47,170 bases of DNA from Thiothrix caldifontis (GTDB lineage: Bacteria; Pseudomonadota; Gammaproteobacteria; Thiotrichales; Thiotrichaceae). The notes under the pieces are model-generated. The model ran no database searches and was not told where the DNA came from. It saw only the letters and a list, made by a program, of their open reading frames with translations. The stretch covers positions 1 through 47,170 of the forward strand of contig NZ_FNQP01000024.1 in NCBI RefSeq assembly GCF_900107695.1, written 5' to 3'. Positions 18,601 through 27,449 of this stretch are shown here, in pieces. The first letter of the stretch is position 1; every line of letters begins with the position of its first letter. The position numbers and the translations under genes were made by a program.

Positions 18601-21600
18601 GCAGGCCGAGGTTGCCCGCCTTGCCGTACCAGATGTCATTGCCTGCTGCATCAATGGTAAAGGTAAAGGTCTGGTCGCCTTTGGTGATGGTCTTGCTGTT
18701 CGTACCCCAGTCCCAGCCTTCCGTAAACCAGTCGATGCTCTTGTTGCCGCCGGTACAGATATTGGCAGGCAGGGAAGTATTGCCCGCAAAGGTGATGTAC
18801 TTCGCGCTGTTGGCCGGGAAGTTGTAGCTGGTCAGGAACTTGCCATCCACGGTCGCCGTGACCGGCACGGATTCGTAAGTGGTGAAGTCGGCGTCGTCAG
18901 ACACCAGCATGAAAATCTGGGCGCTGGTGTTGAATGGCAGGGAATCCAGTTGCAGTTGGACGCTGCCAACATCGCGGGTTTCCTGCACTTTCCAGATGCG
19001 CTGGACACGTTTCTCGGTGACACCGGGAGGCGCACACTGGGCAACGTTCATGTCCACCAGCACGCTGTCATCGAGGCCGTTGTCGCCCCACACCAGATAA
19101 CTGGCGTTGTTGGCGAAGCTGTTGGCATTGTCAGCGTTGGTGGCGGCAATGCTGCCCAGGCCAACGGTCAACTGCCTGCCAGCATTGACAGATTTGGACT
19201 GCTTCTGGTTGAGGGCGGAAGCGTCATCGCGGGCAATACCCGCCACGTTGTTGTGGTAGGCAGCACTGGCGGTCTTGTCCCACACCTTGGTCGTGCCGTC
19301 GGCGGCGAGGTAGTCTTCACTCATGGTGATGCCGTATTTGATGGCCAGGTAAGTGTTTACCTGCATCATTTCCGTGTCGCTCAGATCGCGGTTATAGACG
19401 ATGCTTTCGCTCATCAGGCCATTCAGTGGGTAGTTGGCAGCGTCGGTTTCTGCACCGATGGCTAACTGGTTGCCACTGGCGGCAGGGAACTGGCCATCTG
19501 CGCTGGTGAAGCTCTTTTGGTTAGCCAAGCCGTTATAGCCCAAGCGGGTGTTTTGTGGGTTGGCATTATTGGTACGGGCGTGCATGGCAATCGGGATGGT
19601 GGTTGCATCCACATCCGTACCGAACAGGTTATGCACAGCGCCAGTACCGTCGACGTACAGGTTCGGCTGGTTGTAAAACCACCCCATGAACGGGTAGTCG
19701 AGTCCTCCAGAACCGAAGGTAATCAGGGTGCGCCAGTCGCCACTGTTTTTATTGGTGGCAACTGACAGCATCGTGACCGGATCAGTCTGGTTGGGGATGC
19801 TGTTGTTACCGCTGTTGTTGAACAATACTTGCGCCCCGGCAAAGTCTATTGCGGGGTTGAAGTTCGTGCTGTTAGCAATGTAGTTTGGCTGGCGGGTAAC
19901 GGTTGCTTGGCCCACGTCGTTCTTGACCGGGCTGCTGTCTGCCCAGCTACTGACATCGGCATTATCGGTAGTGGTGGATGTGCCTGCATCGGCTTTCAGC
20001 CACAGGCCCAGGCCGTCAGCAACGCCGCCCGGTGCGGTCAGTTCGCTACCAAACGTGAAATATTGACCGTCAGTAAAGTCTACTGTGGCAACACCGTTGC
20101 TGGTGGCAATTTCAGTCACGCCAGTCACAAATGTCGGGTCGTTGCTGACCAGCAGGTGTTGTGCGCCCGTTGCCAGCACTTTGACTTCCCCAAGCACGCC
20201 GGTTTCTTGAACTTTCCACACGCGGTTCATGCGGTAATAGCCGGTGGTCGGGGTGTAGCTGTTGGGCGTGTATTCTGTGCCGTAACCCGTTGAGCCATTG
20301 TCACTGCCCCAGATCAGGTAGCTTTCGTCATTGGCGAAGGTGTTGGTGTTGGCGGCGTTGCTGGCGGCGATTTCACCCAGACCGATGGCAGGCTGGAAGC
20401 CACTACTGGCGGATTTGGACTGCTTCTGGTTCAAGCCTTGGGCATCGTCACGCGCAATACCGGCGATATTGTTGGGATAGGTGGCAATGTCATAGACGGT
20501 TGAACCCGTGCCATCCAGATAGTTGTGTGCTAGGGTGACGCCGTATTTGATGGCGAGGTAGCTCTCGATTTGCTGTACATCGCTTGCCGCCATTGTGCCA
20601 CCGTCAGTGGTAGGCGTGCCGGTTTTGTAAACAATCACTTCTTGGATGTCGCCGAAGTAGTTCTCGCTCAAGGACAAGCCGTCGGTGGATACGTCAGAAC
20701 CCACCCCCATTTTGCCTGCGTTGTAGGGATAGTTTTTTGTGCCAGCCGGAGCCGTGGTATTGGAGCTGATGCCGTTCCAGATAAAGGCTTGCTGGGAAGC
20801 ATCTCTGGGCAACAGGAAGGAAATAATCCCTTGCCCCGGTGTCTGGGCGATGCCGTTATAGTCCCTGTTACCCCACAGGTAGGCAGATGGCAGGTTGTTG
20901 AGCCATTGCACGTGGGTTGCATCACGACCAAAACCATAAATGGAACGCCAGCCGTTATCAGCAGCCTTGGACATGGTGAACACATGCACCGCTTCTTTGC
21001 CGGAGGCAAACGCATCGGTGATCATCACGTCAGCCCCGTCAAAAGTGACAGCCGGGTTGTAGTTGAAACCGCCGTCCGCTTTGAAAACAGGCTGGTAAGT
21101 CGTATTGGTTTGGGTATGGTCGCGGTGGTTGCTGGAAGTGTCCTTCCACTCGGTTAGTTTTTCACCATCAGTGGTGGAGCTGGTGCCTGCATCAGCTTTC
21201 AACCACAGATTAAGGCCGGTGGTGACACGCCCCGGTGCGGTGCTGACTTCGCCGATCAGTGCTGCGCTGGCGGGGTTGTTGTCAGGGTCATTGCTGGTAA
21301 CTTCCAGATTGGCAGAACGGACACCGAATACCGTGTCAGTGAATTTCATGTCTACCGTACAGAACTCATTGGCATTCAGGGTGAGCGCGTTGGTACAGGT
21401 GGTGTTGGTGATACTGAAGGAAGCAGCATTGGTTCCCGTGATGGAGAGGGGGGAACTGTCAAGGATCAGCGGGTCTACCACAGATGGTTGCACCACACTG
21501 CTGATGGTGGTAGCCACAGGGTCATAGCGGGTATCAGCGGTGGTTGTGCCGTTACCCAGTTGCCCGACGTTATCCAATCCCCAGCATTTGACGCCGCCGC

Positions 21601-22795
21601 TGTTGGTAACGACACAGGTGTTGTATTGGGCTGCACTGATGGCAACCGCATCCGAAGCACCGGGGACATCGACAGGGGAAAACTGATAGGCCGTGGTAGT
21701 CGAGCCGTTGCCTAATTGCCCTTGGTCATCCAACCCCCAGCATTTGGTAGCGCCGCTACGGGTGATCGCACAGGTATGGTATAGGGCGGAAGTAATGTCC
21801 ACCACATCGGTGACGCCCGGAACATCAACGGGTGCATATTGATAGCCTGTAGTGGTAGCGCCATTGCCGATTTGTCCCTGATCATCCAGCCCCCAGCATT
21901 TAACGCCGCCCGTCCGGGTAATAATACAGGTATTGTAAAAGCCTGCCGTGACTGCAATGGCGTCCGTTACACCAGTCACTTCGACGGGTGAATATTGGGT
22001 GGTCGTGGTGGTGTTGCCATTCCCTAATTGCCCTTGGCTATCGCCGCCCCAGCATTTGACTTTGCCGCTACGGGTGACTGCGCAGGTTTGGTATTGAGCC
22101 GCCGCAATGTCAACCGCATCGGTAATACCAGTGACGCTGACAGGTGATTCCTGAAAGGTAGTGGTTTCAGAACCGTTCCCCAGTTGTCCTTCTGCATCAT
22201 ACCCCCAGCATTTGACGCTGCCACTACGGGTGACAGCGCAGCTATGACCATGGGCAGCAGTAATGGCGACGGCATCGGTCAGACCGACGACATCCGTGGG
22301 GGCATCTTGTGTTCCAGCGGTAGCGCCATTCCCCAGTTGCCCGACGTTATCCATCCCCCAGCATTTGACGCTACCTGTACTGAGCAGGGCGCAAGTGTGG
22401 TAATAAGAGGCTGAAACGGCAACGGCATTGGTGATGCCAACCACATCGGTGGGGGTATATTGGTAGCCAGTAGTCGCACCATTCCCCAACTGCCCTTGGT
22501 CATCGAAGCCCCAGCATTTCACGCCCCCGGTGCTGGTGACAGCGCAGGAGTGGCTGTAAGCAGTGGTAATCATGGCGGGTGGCGGATTGTAGTTGAGCAC
22601 TAACGTTGATGACGTGCTGTTGCCACCCTTGGGTATAGAACCAAAATTGACCGGATCAGGCGCGATTAGCAGGTTAGGCGCTTCTGCCAATGCCATTAGC
22701 GGCAAGCAGAAGAAGAGGAGGGTGAGTGTAAGCAGATAGCGTTGCCACCCAGACAAAGGCGAAGCCGCCGCCGAATAATCACGCGAGTGTCTCAT
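12626..22795 (-). CDS. Giant exported multidomain surface protein (RCC1 propeller, LamG-like, DUF11-like, thrombospondin type 3 array, cadherin-like)
   Basis: 3389 residues. Domains in order: signal peptide 1-37 ([16 protein letters not shown]); the first strand region of an ASH/choice-of-anchor-D domain (about 40-70); seven RCC1-like blades, each with a CAxTxxGxVKCWGxDxxGQLGNG-type core (about 75-435); the rest of the ASH domain (about 440-515); two LamG/jelly-roll blocks that each begin with [10 protein letters not shown] and contain [11 protein letters not shown] (about 517-925 and 925-1340); an unnamed beta-rich region (about 1345-1555); two DUF11-like domains (about 1557-1820); an acidic array of twelve full and one partial thrombospondin type 3 repeats, likely calcium-binding (about 1822-2858); a cadherin-like domain (about 2860-2965); and a C-terminal region of about 420 residues ([29 protein letters not shown]) related to the ends of other large bacterial surface proteins. 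No PEP-CTERM, LPXTG or autotransporter barrel is seen, so how it is anchored is unknown. GGGGAC precedes the ATG. It is flanked by three paralogous regulators and preceded by operator site B. An adhesin or sheath-like role is plausible but inferred. Confidence 0.88.
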   Translation of the reverse strand: MRHSRDYSAAASPLSGWQRYLLTLTLLFFCLPLMALAEAPNLLIAPDPVNFGSIPKGGNSTSSTLVLNYNPPPAMITTAYSHSCAVTSTGGVKCWGFDDQGQLGNGATTGYQYTPTDVVGITNAVAVSASYYHTCALLSTGSVKCWGMDNVGQLGNGATAGTQDAPTDVVGLTDAVAITAAHGHSCAVTRSGSVKCWGYDAEGQLGNGSETTTFQESPVSVTGITDAVDIAAAQYQTCAVTRSGKVKCWGGDSQGQLGNGNTTTTTQYSPVEVTGVTDAIAVTAGFYNTCIITRTGGVKCWGLDDQGQIGNGATTTGYQYAPVDVPGVTDVVDITSALYHTCAITRSGATKCWGLDDQGQLGNGSTTTAYQFSPVDVPGASDAVAISAAQYNTCVVTNSGGVKCWGLDNVGQLGNGTTTADTRYDPVATTISSVVQPSVVDPLILDSSPLSITGTNAASFSITNTTCTNALTLNANEFCTVDMKFTDTVFGVRSANLEVTSNDPDNNPASAALIGEVSTAPGRVTTGLNLWLKADAGTSSTTDGEKLTEWKDTSSNHRDHTQTNTTYQPVFKADGGFNYNPAVTFDGADVMITDAFASGKEAVHVFTMSKAADNGWRSIYGFGRDATHVQWLNNLPSAYLWGNRDYNGIAQTPGQGIISFLLPRDASQQAFIWNGISSNTTAPAGTKNYPYNAGKMGVGSDVSTDGLSLSENYFGDIQEVIVYKTGTPTTDGGTMAASDVQQIESYLAIKYGVTLAHNYLDGTGSTVYDIATYPNNIAGIARDDAQGLNQKQSKSASSGFQPAIGLGEIAASNAANTNTFANDESYLIWGSDNGSTGYGTEYTPNSYTPTTGYYRMNRVWKVQETGVLGEVKVLATGAQHLLVSNDPTFVTGVTEIATSNGVATVDFTDGQYFTFGSELTAPGGVADGLGLWLKADAGTSTTTDNADVSSWADSSPVKNDVGQATVTRQPNYIANSTNFNPAIDFAGAQVLFNNSGNNSIPNQTDPVTMLSVATNKNSGDWRTLITFGSGGLDYPFMGWFYNQPNLYVDGTGAVHNLFGTDVDATTIPIAMHARTNNANPQNTRLGYNGLANQKSFTSADGQFPAASGNQLAIGAETDAANYPLNGLMSESIVYNRDLSDTEMMQVNTYLAIKYGITMSEDYLAADGTTKVWDKTASAAYHNNVAGIARDDASALNQKQSKSVNAGRQLTVGLGSIAATNADNANSFANNASYLVWGDNGLDDSVLVDMNVAQCAPPGVTEKRVQRIWKVQETRDVGSVQLQLDSLPFNTSAQIFMLVSDDADFTTYESVPVTATVDGKFLTSYNFPANSAKYITFAGNTSLPANICTGGNKSIDWFTEGWDWGTNSKTITKGDQTFTFTIDAAGNDIWYGKAGNLGLQQVDYYPVQYWKSIWIPRWSTSAQGAQPITFKMAMDKPAMGVSMEVCDVDYYVNQDHLKITGKLGGTTVTPKLSLAKTPYYTQWAATLPAIDEAKGGTLHWDCLNPGRVFINFDRPVDTVQIDYTLINTYNISHMFNDIQVKGIDVQCQTAPPPPTPDNVYIRKLVSGGSNFVGDDVTFKFELENLSCGAKTVNFSDTLPAGLKWADDSLATALTLADTNEYKDSQNFSTTVTLPPGKSYLMLDATAAAEGTFQNQAGFTVNGNNYLSDDPAQAGAADPTPVVISPQPYPTANVAVSMTADKASVPQNGIFTYTVTFNNTESNPVKVNFRTAPWAGSSFVANTLTNSNGGTVVGDYAAESNLQIIGMTVPVGTSTLTIQANSNTLATGTQMVTAAEITPEDSPAAFMPKPMKSNTTQVTVAAVVDGDTDSDGLTDSQEATLGTDPNNADSDGDGENDATEIGDVASPTDTDGDGKNDAKESSTADADNDGVKDEFDADDASADNDSDNDGLTNAQEKTLGTDPLKDDTDNDGEKDGVEIGTDVNAPQNTDGTGGNDALESDDLDSDLDGVVDELDADDTSADNDSDNDGLTNAQEKILGTDPLQDDTDNDGEKDGVEVGATPANPLNTDGTGGIDALESSILDADSDGVADEFDADDASADNDSDNDGLTNAQEKILGTDPLQDDTDNDGENDMAEISNVASPLDNDADSKKDAVESSILDADSDGVADEFDADDTNPNNDTDGDGLTNAQEKSLGTDPRKTDTDADGEADMAEIENLATPLDNDNDGKNDAVESSILDADSDGVADESDADDVDPNNDSDGDGSGNAAEKLAGTDPLDPNSKPPATDTDSDGLTDAEEASLGTDPALADSDGDGENDKAEVGTNVSTPLDTDKDGKIDAKESSILDADNDGVADEFDADDASPDNDSDTDGLTNAQEKTLGTDPLKVDTDNDGENDGAEVGANVASPLNNDGTGAIDALESSKTDADNDGVADEFDADDTTGANDSDNDGLTNAEEQTLGTDPLKTDTDNDGENDKAEIGTDVNNPTNTDGTGGNDALESDDTDADSDGVKDEFDADDTTGSNDSDNDGLTNAQEKLLGTNPLSDDTDGDGKLDAAEVGADLAHPTDTDHDGKIDAVESATLDTDSDGVKDELDADIPDTDGDGLDDAEEAALGTDPTKADTDNDGENDKAEVGANLNAPTNTDGDAIIDALESILTDTDSDGEVDELDEDNANDNDNDGDGINNSVETAAGSNPLDPTSKPVDTDADGTPDVTDTDDDNDGLPDSDEATAGTNPLLADTDGDGKDDKTEVGADVNAPVDSDGDGKADAIESSKADSDNDGVVDEQDKDNLDPTNDNDGDGLGNISEKTLGTDPLLADTDADGKDDKAEIGANLNTPVDTDSDNKIDAIESALVDSDDDGVVDELDAEDSNPDNDSDGDGYGNLAEKTAGTDPLDPASKPNVAPQITSGNSVLFSENGTGTVIDVEATDDDPLTYTLDDSAVTDNALFNLDPATGVLTFKAAPDYESPKDTNKDNAYIVMLKVCDSSNVCTPHVLVIAVSSTAEPVLEYSVRRDAGSNRYRVYMRPQATPTNNVSMTGQITLKVPHGIGTSQFIANNLKSTITGVTWMQDSRSNAPTETTDSDYLSFTFSPTGSSAFGWQAGKEIEVFNFSNDNDCEGNVSVMENTDAFNTLPNSASSNPGNQFNNLGWGTAGENHYLGNYGTPQDCTTSNSVKLQVRTFLQGAYSSTDGMMHDKLRSKGLIPDSQPYAAAPWNYAGTEELGTAVKAMTGNDAMTDWVLVELRDPLLATKVIAAQAAVLQRDGDVVAADTGSSTLGFSGIKAGLYHVTVRHRNHLGVNTKLPQVLSSDTAKLVDFTLPATTTFGLHDRMDGKTVALMWAGDANTSSSVIANGIGNDSNLILGTILTQIGNADANVNYSLQGYYNTDVNLDGLTLYAGPNNDINPLLGNVLLHPGNATFAANYVINGGLPK
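14219..17330 (-). repeat. 3.1-kb tandem array encoding thrombospondin type 3 repeats
   Basis: About twelve full units and one partial unit, mostly 76-80 codons (about 235 bases) and two of about 110-120 codons, are built on the pattern [18 protein letters not shown], [14 protein letters not shown], DADSDGVxDEFDADD. The units are very similar at DNA level, especially the second to fourth from the N-terminal side. This makes the array prone to unequal recombination and to assembly collapse. Long open frames on the opposite strand (rich in Ser/Val) are a by-product of the GAC/GAT-rich repeats. Confidence 0.85.
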
Positions 22796-22913
22796 GTTGT
22801 TATGTCCCCAGTATTTTTATATTAAGGGTTATCAGTATTTTTAGGTTTTTTAACGTCCGTGATGCTGAATCACCTATGCCTTTAATCTTATCAGTGAATT
22901 AGTTTTATAAATA

Positions 22914-22933
22914 AGTAACGATTATTTGTTACT
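22914..22933. promoter_or_regulatory. Operator site B (AGTAAC-N8-GTTACT) upstream of the giant gene
   Basis: A perfect inverted repeat: AGTAAC (22914-22919), 8 bases, GTTACT (22928-22933). It lies 119 bases upstream of the giant gene's ATG, in the 150-base gap to the stop of TPR regulator 2. It shares ATAAGTAAC on the left and GTTACTAA on the right with site C. Confidence 0.6.
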
Positions 22934-22945
22934 AACAACGACCAT

Positions 22946-24364
22946 CTAAAGTGTTTGTTTGGCAGGGGATAACAACATGTTGTGCAAGGCGGTATCCCAC
23001 ACGTGTTTGAGCTTGATTTTCTGGGCTTCTTGTCGTGCTTCCAGATAACGGCCTTGACGATAGTGAAGCTGGCTCAACGGAATATGATACCAGTCCGGGT
23101 AAAAAGGGCTGATTGCTATGCTTTGTTGAATAAGTGGTAGCCCTATTTGTTCTTGGCCTAAGCCTAAGTGGATGATGCCCGCCAGTACATTAAGGTGTAC
23201 ATCCAAAGGGTTAATGGCTTGTGCTTGCTGCACTGCTTCCAGACACATATCGTGTTCTTCTAACAACAGGCAAGACAGCGCATAGTATAAATGCGAGTAG
23301 GCATTGCCCGGTGCCAGTTGTAGCAATGCATCCGTTACATAGGCAAGACGTTCTTCCAGAGTTTCAATTTGCTGGTATTTCAATAAGTAGTCGGTACGGC
23401 AGTAGTCGGCATACACAATCATTGCCTGTACGTCATTGGGTGCTTGTGCCAAACGTTTTTCGCAGATTTGCAAACTGGTGAGGAACGCTTGTGGTGATCG
23501 TTCCCATAATTGTTGGCGTAAGGACAGCATCACTTGATGTTGTGCTGCTATCGGTTTACCTGAATCCAAAAGATGACGCGCCCAAACATGATGTGCCACG
23601 CCTTGCTCATAGCCTAAGGTATCGTGAGCGATACGTTTGAAAATAGGCTGAAGTGATGCTTGAGAGGTGTCATGCTGATTCAGAGAGAAACTCTGCGCCC
23701 ATACCACCTGTTCAGTCGGGGTGTGTATTAAGCTACATTTTAGGCTGTAGTGTTTTGCTGGTGCGGCGTGTAAATCCAAAAATAAAGCAAAATCCGTGTT
23801 GTATTGCTGTACCGTTGTATTCGCCTGCCAACGCATTTCGTCCGCAAATACCACTTGGCAACCATTGAAGTGCGTGAGGATATTCACATAATCGCGGGTT
23901 AATCGTGTGATAAATGGCCAGCTACTGGCGTCATCCATTACAAAAGTACGCGGAATACAAACGATGCTGGGGCCTTGAGATAAGCTAGACGGGATATCTT
24001 CTAGTGTTATCGGCTGATACACTGCCTGAGTCGTTTGGTGGGTAAAGGTGGCATGGTAGCCCCTTGTTGCCAGCTCAATACGGATGGGATTAAAACGCCC
24101 TTCAGTCGTATAATATTCCTCCAGTAGCTTACGTAAGCGCCCCGCTTGTATGCGAATTAGAGGATCAGCCGCACTATTAAAATCAGCCGATTTCCCCAAA
24201 CCTTCTACAGCAATGGTGTATTGAGTGATTTTTGCGGCATTATCGGCGAGTGTTTGGGTGACGACATAGTGTAGAAAAAATCGTAATACGCGCCGCGAGC
24301 GAAAATGACGGCTTTTTAAAATGCTGTCTAATTCTGATAACACTAATGCTTTATTAATACTCAT
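22946..24364 (-). CDS. TPR regulator paralogue 2
   Basis: This 472-residue protein is the shortest of three paralogues around the giant gene. It has the same N-terminal block (FRSRRVLRFFLHYVV, GLGKSADFNSAADPLIRIQ, AGRLRKLLEEYYTTEGRFNP) that I read as a winged-helix-like DNA-binding domain with the RLRKLL recognition helix. The same middle segment (IVCIPRTFVMDDASSWPF) and TPR-like helices (LAGIIHLGLGQEQIGLPLIQ) follow. It ends soon after the KIKLKHVWDTALHNMLLSP segment, so it lacks the about 40-60 C-terminal residues of the other two. The start at 24364 is the only good one. It lies immediately upstream of the giant gene on the same strand, 150 bases away, and could share transcription with it. 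The operator palindromes on both sides suggest autoregulation and control of the giant gene. Confidence 0.75.
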   Translation of the reverse strand: MSINKALVLSELDSILKSRHFRSRRVLRFFLHYVVTQTLADNAAKITQYTIAVEGLGKSADFNSAADPLIRIQAGRLRKLLEEYYTTEGRFNPIRIELATRGYHATFTHQTTQAVYQPITLEDIPSSLSQGPSIVCIPRTFVMDDASSWPFITRLTRDYVNILTHFNGCQVVFADEMRWQANTTVQQYNTDFALFLDLHAAPAKHYSLKCSLIHTPTEQVVWAQSFSLNQHDTSQASLQPIFKRIAHDTLGYEQGVAHHVWARHLLDSGKPIAAQHQVMLSLRQQLWERSPQAFLTSLQICEKRLAQAPNDVQAMIVYADYCRTDYLLKYQQIETLEERLAYVTDALLQLAPGNAYSHLYYALSCLLLEEHDMCLEAVQQAQAINPLDVHLNVLAGIIHLGLGQEQIGLPLIQQSIAISPFYPDWYHIPLSQLHYRQGRYLEARQEAQKIKLKHVWDTALHNMLLSPAKQTL

Positions 24365-24505
24365 TTAAGTTTCAAGACTTTTAATTAAATTAAACGCTGA
24401 CACACCCAATGATGCGTCATGATTAATACTGTTTTTAATTTATCTTGGTATAGAAACAGCCAAGCGCCAATGCGGTAATAGTTACAAAACAGATGGGGCT
24501 ATATA

Positions 24506-24525
24506 AGTAACCGCAAATTGTTACT
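24506..24525. promoter_or_regulatory. Operator site C (AGTAAC-N8-GTTACT) upstream of TPR regulator 2
   Basis: A perfect inverted repeat: AGTAAC (24506-24511), 8 bases, GTTACT (24520-24525). It is 142 bases upstream of the regulator ATG at 24364, in the 200-base gap to regulator 3. An extra half site, GTTAC, is at 24481-24485. No terminator-like hairpin is seen in this gap. Confidence 0.6.
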
Positions 24526-24564
24526 AAAGCTTAGGCCAATCATGGCGTCACCGACACGCTTTGT

Positions 24565-26148
24565 TTATTGCGGTTTTTGATTGGGCGTGGGGGCAACAAC
24601 TTCTTGCACAAGCTGTTTGACGACAAGGTTAGTCGTTTGGGTGAAACCATAGGATAACTGTTGACCTTGCTGGATCAGATCAGGGTAATCTTGTGCCAGT
24701 GTCACCAGCTCTTTCTCGGCTTTGCCCCATTGCTGATTACGTTGGTAGAGTGCGCTACGCAAGAGTGGCCCCCAGATATTTTTCAAGCGAATTTTACGGG
24801 CTTCTTTCAGCGCAGCGGCATAATGACCGGCCCGATAATGGTGTACGCACAGTGGGATGTGATACCAGTCGGCATAAATCGGGCTTAGATCAATGCAATC
24901 CTGAATACAGTTTGCGCCTGTTTGCCAATCACCTAACCCCATGTAAATTAAACCCGTTGTAACATTTAGGTGGGTGTCTAGCGGGTTGATGGCTTGAGCT
25001 TTGGCAATGGCTTGTAAGCATAAATCACGTTCGCCGACTAACAGGTAAAAAGTCGCTAGAAACATATGGGAGTAAGCATTGTCGGGAGCCAATTGCATCA
25101 GTGTCTGAATAAACTCAGCTAGAAAACTAATGGGGAGCGACATTTCATTAAATTTTTGCAAGTATTCGTTGCGGTACATGTCGGCATAAACCAGCATGGC
25201 TTGCACATCGTCGGGAAACGCTTCCAACCGTTGCTCGCAGGTGCGTAGAACTTGGCAGAATTGCGGCGCTGCCAGCACCCACTGATGCTGACGCAGCGCT
25301 AATACGACCTGATAATGGGAAGGGATCGGTTTACCACTGGCTAATAGTTGACGTGCCCAGAAATCCTGTGCCAAGCCACGTTCGTAGTTGAGAGTGTCAT
25401 TGGTAATGCGCCGGAATATGGGGGTAAGCATGGCTGGAGCAGGGTAGCTGTCGCTCAGCGGAAATGTTTGCGCCCACACTATCTGTCGGGTCAGGCTGTG
25501 TACTAAGCTACTTTTCAGGCTATACCCTTGTGGTTCAGGGTATAGGTCAAAAAATAACGCGAAATCTGCGCCGTATTTATGCCATGCGGCTTCCGGCCAG
25601 TGTGTATTTTGCTCTGGTGTCTCATCGGCAAGCATGATCTGACAAAAGTTGAACGCGGAAGCAGCTTTGACATAATCCTGAGTCAAGCGAGCAATAAAAG
25701 ACCATCCCTTACCGGTATCCATTAAAAAATGACGCGGGATACAAACAATGCCGGGGCCTTGGGATTGATTTGACGGTGATTCTTCTGCAATGACGGTGTT
25801 CGTGGCGGTGGGGCTGGCGTGTTGAGTAAATATTGGCTGGTAAGTGCCGGTAGGTAAGACAATACGCAACGGATTAAAACGGCCTTCAGTGGCGTAATAG
25901 TTTTCTAATTGTTTACGTAAGCGTCCTGCCTGCATTCGTATCAATGGATCAATGCCAGCATCAAAATCGGCGGGTTTACCCAAACCCTCTACCGCAATAG
26001 CATATTGATCAATGTTGGCTTGGCTTTCCCCTAACGCTCTTTCAACGATATACGACAAGAATTTTTGCAGCATCCTATACGAACGGAAGCCGCGACTCTC
26101 AAGTATGCGCCCTAATTCAGCACGGATGGCGGTGTTATCTCTCTGCAT
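24565..26148 (-). CDS. TPR regulator paralogue 3
   Basis: A protein of about 527 residues, the longest of the three paralogues. The ATG at 26148 is preferred because it gives the same 14-residue lead to the ILESRGFRS helix as in the other two; an in-frame ATG is also present at 26157. The N-terminal block (FRSYRMLQKFLSYIV, GLGKPADFDAGIDPLIRMQ, AGRLRKQLENYY, RIVLPTGTYQPIF) and the middle segment (GIVCIPRHFLMDTGKGWSF) match the paralogues. TPR-like helices follow (TTGLIYMGLGDWQTGANCIQ), and the protein ends in a polar tail. It begins 12-21 bases after a 47-residue zinc-ribbon gene, so the two are likely co-transcribed and share operator site D. The function as a transcription factor is inferred from the fold-like pattern and context. 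Confidence 0.75.
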   Translation of the reverse strand: MQRDNTAIRAELGRILESRGFRSYRMLQKFLSYIVERALGESQANIDQYAIAVEGLGKPADFDAGIDPLIRMQAGRLRKQLENYYATEGRFNPLRIVLPTGTYQPIFTQHASPTATNTVIAEESPSNQSQGPGIVCIPRHFLMDTGKGWSFIARLTQDYVKAASAFNFCQIMLADETPEQNTHWPEAAWHKYGADFALFFDLYPEPQGYSLKSSLVHSLTRQIVWAQTFPLSDSYPAPAMLTPIFRRITNDTLNYERGLAQDFWARQLLASGKPIPSHYQVVLALRQHQWVLAAPQFCQVLRTCEQRLEAFPDDVQAMLVYADMYRNEYLQKFNEMSLPISFLAEFIQTLMQLAPDNAYSHMFLATFYLLVGERDLCLQAIAKAQAINPLDTHLNVTTGLIYMGLGDWQTGANCIQDCIDLSPIYADWYHIPLCVHHYRAGHYAAALKEARKIRLKNIWGPLLRSALYQRNQQWGKAEKELVTLAQDYPDLIQQGQQLSYGFTQTTNLVVKQLVQEVVAPTPNQKPQ

Positions 26149-26169
26149 GAGAGCCATTCTACTGGCATA

Positions 26170-26313
26170 TCAACCGCCTCTCCAGAAACGTTTACCGCAG
26201 CACTGGCAGCGATACCGGATTTTTTGGGAAAACAGGCGTTGCCACCAGTTGGGGCGTATGCGGCGGGCAGGTGAGCCACATTTAGGGCAGGTGGAGAGGT
26301 TAGTTCCTGTCAT
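26170..26313 (-). CDS. Small zinc-ribbon protein, 47 residues
   Basis: The ATG is at 26313 and the TGA ends at 26170. The product has two CxxC pairs: Cys9-Pro-Lys-Cys12 near the start and Cys36-Gln-Cys-Cys39 near the end (RYRCQCCGKRFWRGG), with a Trp-rich basic linker (RPNWWQRLF). This is the layout of a family of small bacterial zinc-ribbon proteins in which a CPKCGS start and a YRCxxCGxRF end are conserved; their role is unknown. It is followed after 12-21 bases by TPR regulator 3 on the same strand. There is no strong Shine-Dalgarno sequence. Its small size makes it easy to miss. Confidence 0.7.
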   Translation of the reverse strand: MTGTNLSTCPKCGSPARRIRPNWWQRLFSQKIRYRCQCCGKRFWRGG

Positions 26314-26375
26314 GGTGGGTAAATTTACTCATCAGTATGATTATTTTTTTCTTAACTCTGTATTCATCTTTTTCA

Positions 26376-26412
26376 AAAAAAAAGCCATCCAGCAATGTTT
26401 TCTGGATAGCCA
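26376..26412 (-). terminator. Hairpin with nine T residues in the leader of the zinc-ribbon/TPR3 unit
   Basis: On the minus strand GGCTATCCAG (26412-26403), a 9-base loop and CTGGATGGC (26393-26385, one G-U pair) are followed by nine T residues (26384-26376). It looks like an intrinsic terminator, but no minus-strand gene lies upstream before the plus-strand trxC at 26593. It therefore either ends a short RNA that starts near operator site D or works as an attenuator 63 bases before the zinc-ribbon ATG. Confidence 0.55.
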
Positions 26413-26488
26413 CTTAATTTAAACTTAAGGACAAAGACTTGAAATTTAGAGAGTGTGTGTATACTAACAGCTCAATTAGTGAGGCAAT

Positions 26489-26519
26489 AGTAACAGATAG
26501 TTGTTACAAACAATGTTCA
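26489..26519. promoter_or_regulatory. Operator site D (AGTAAC-N8-GTTACA) upstream of the zinc-ribbon/TPR3 unit
   Basis: AGTAAC (26489-26494), 8 bases, GTTAC (26503-26507), then TGTTCA at 26514-26519. The left flank CAAT and the 11-base step from GTTAC to TGTTCA are the same as at site A. It is 176 bases upstream of the zinc-ribbon ATG and about 75 bases upstream of trxC on the other strand, so it might affect either. Confidence 0.55.
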
Positions 26520-26592
26520 GTGGTGATGCTTTAAAGTGGGGGAATGCAACCCATATTGGCTCTATTGAAATCATTGCGTTTGAGGATAAAAC

Positions 26593-27027
26593 ATGAGTAA
26601 CCTATTGAATTTAGTATGCCCTGCGTGCAGTGTCACCAATCGCATTCCAGCAGAGCGCCTTGGCGAACACGCTAAATGTGGTAAGTGTGGCAGCGCTTTG
26701 TTTAACGGACACCCGACTGAGCTAACCGCCGCCAATTTCGCCAAGCACATCAGCCGTAATGATGTTCCGGTGTTGGTAGACTTTTGGGCACCCTGGTGTG
26801 GGCCATGCCGGATGATGGCTCCAGCTTTTGAACAAGCGGCTGGGCAACTAGAGCCTCAAGTGCGTTTCACCAAATTGAATACCGAAGATCATCAGATGGT
26901 GGGAGCGCACTACAATATTCGTAGCATTCCCACGATGGTGTTGTTCCGAGGCGGGCAGGAAATTGCGCGTCAGTCCGGTGCATTGGGAGCTGCGGATATT
27001 GTGCGCTGGGTGCGTAGCCAACTTTAA
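26593..27027 (+). CDS. trxC: Thioredoxin 2 (TrxC)
   Basis: This 144-residue cytoplasmic disulfide reductase has the N-terminal zinc finger typical of TrxC (Cys9, Cys12, Cys29, Cys32 in VCPAC and AKCGKC). A thioredoxin fold follows with the redox pair Cys69 and Cys72 in APWCGPCRMM and the cis-proline loop SIPTMVLF. TrxC relatives respond to oxidative stress, and the zinc centre tunes redox sensitivity. The ATG follows GAGG at 26582-26585. It is transcribed divergently from the zinc-ribbon/TPR3 unit and followed by the LrgA-like gene after 47 bases. Confidence 0.95.
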   Translation: MSNLLNLVCPACSVTNRIPAERLGEHAKCGKCGSALFNGHPTELTAANFAKHISRNDVPVLVDFWAPWCGPCRMMAPAFEQAAGQLEPQVRFTKLNTEDHQMVGAHYNIRSIPTMVLFRGGQEIARQSGALGAADIVRWVRSQL

Positions 27028-27074
27028 GCCGCGTATACTCTGTGGTTATTCATTATGGCTACAGAGGTTTTCTT

Positions 27075-27449
27075 ATGTCCCCGAATTTTCTTAACGGCAT
27101 CACGTTGTTGTTGGTTTATCAATTAGTGGGCGAAGTCAGCACGCGCTTGCTGAATTGGCCTGTACCAGGGCCAGTATTGGGTATGCTGTTATTATTCATC
27201 ACTTTATTGCTGAGCGATGGCTTGGAGTCTGTAGTGGAGCCTGCCTCCAGTGCCTTGCTGAGCCATTTGTCGTTGCTGTTTGTGCCTGCTGGTGTAGGGG
27301 TGATGGTGCATGTTGGGCGTATCGGCTCGGCATGGTTGCCGATCAGTATGGCATTGATTTTCGGTACACTCATCACAATGGCAGTGACGGCTTGGGTGAT
27401 GGTGGGAATGCAACGCTTGTTGGGGAGGAGGTCTACACATGCTGCCTGA
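27075..27449 (+). CDS. CidA/LrgA family membrane protein
   Basis: This 124-residue protein with four predicted membrane segments belongs to the holin-like CidA/LrgA family (LLLVYQLVGEVSTRLLNWPVPGP, LSLLFVPAGVGVM, HVGRIGSAW). The family is linked to control of murein hydrolase release and, more recently, to export of small metabolites such as pyruvate. The ATG at 27075 is chosen over an upstream start at 27042 because AGAGG at 27062-27066 is well placed and the protein then begins like its relatives. The next gene overlaps its end by 11 bases. Confidence 0.9.
   Translation: MSPNFLNGITLLLVYQLVGEVSTRLLNWPVPGPVLGMLLLFITLLLSDGLESVVEPASSALLSHLSLLFVPAGVGVMVHVGRIGSAWLPISMALIFGTLITMAVTAWVMVGMQRLLGRRSTHAA

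Noticed and set aside
22796-22913. Possible riboswitch in the leader of the giant gene (short GTGAT/ATCAC stem near 22860)
   Set aside because: The stem is only 5 bp and no known aptamer consensus could be matched.
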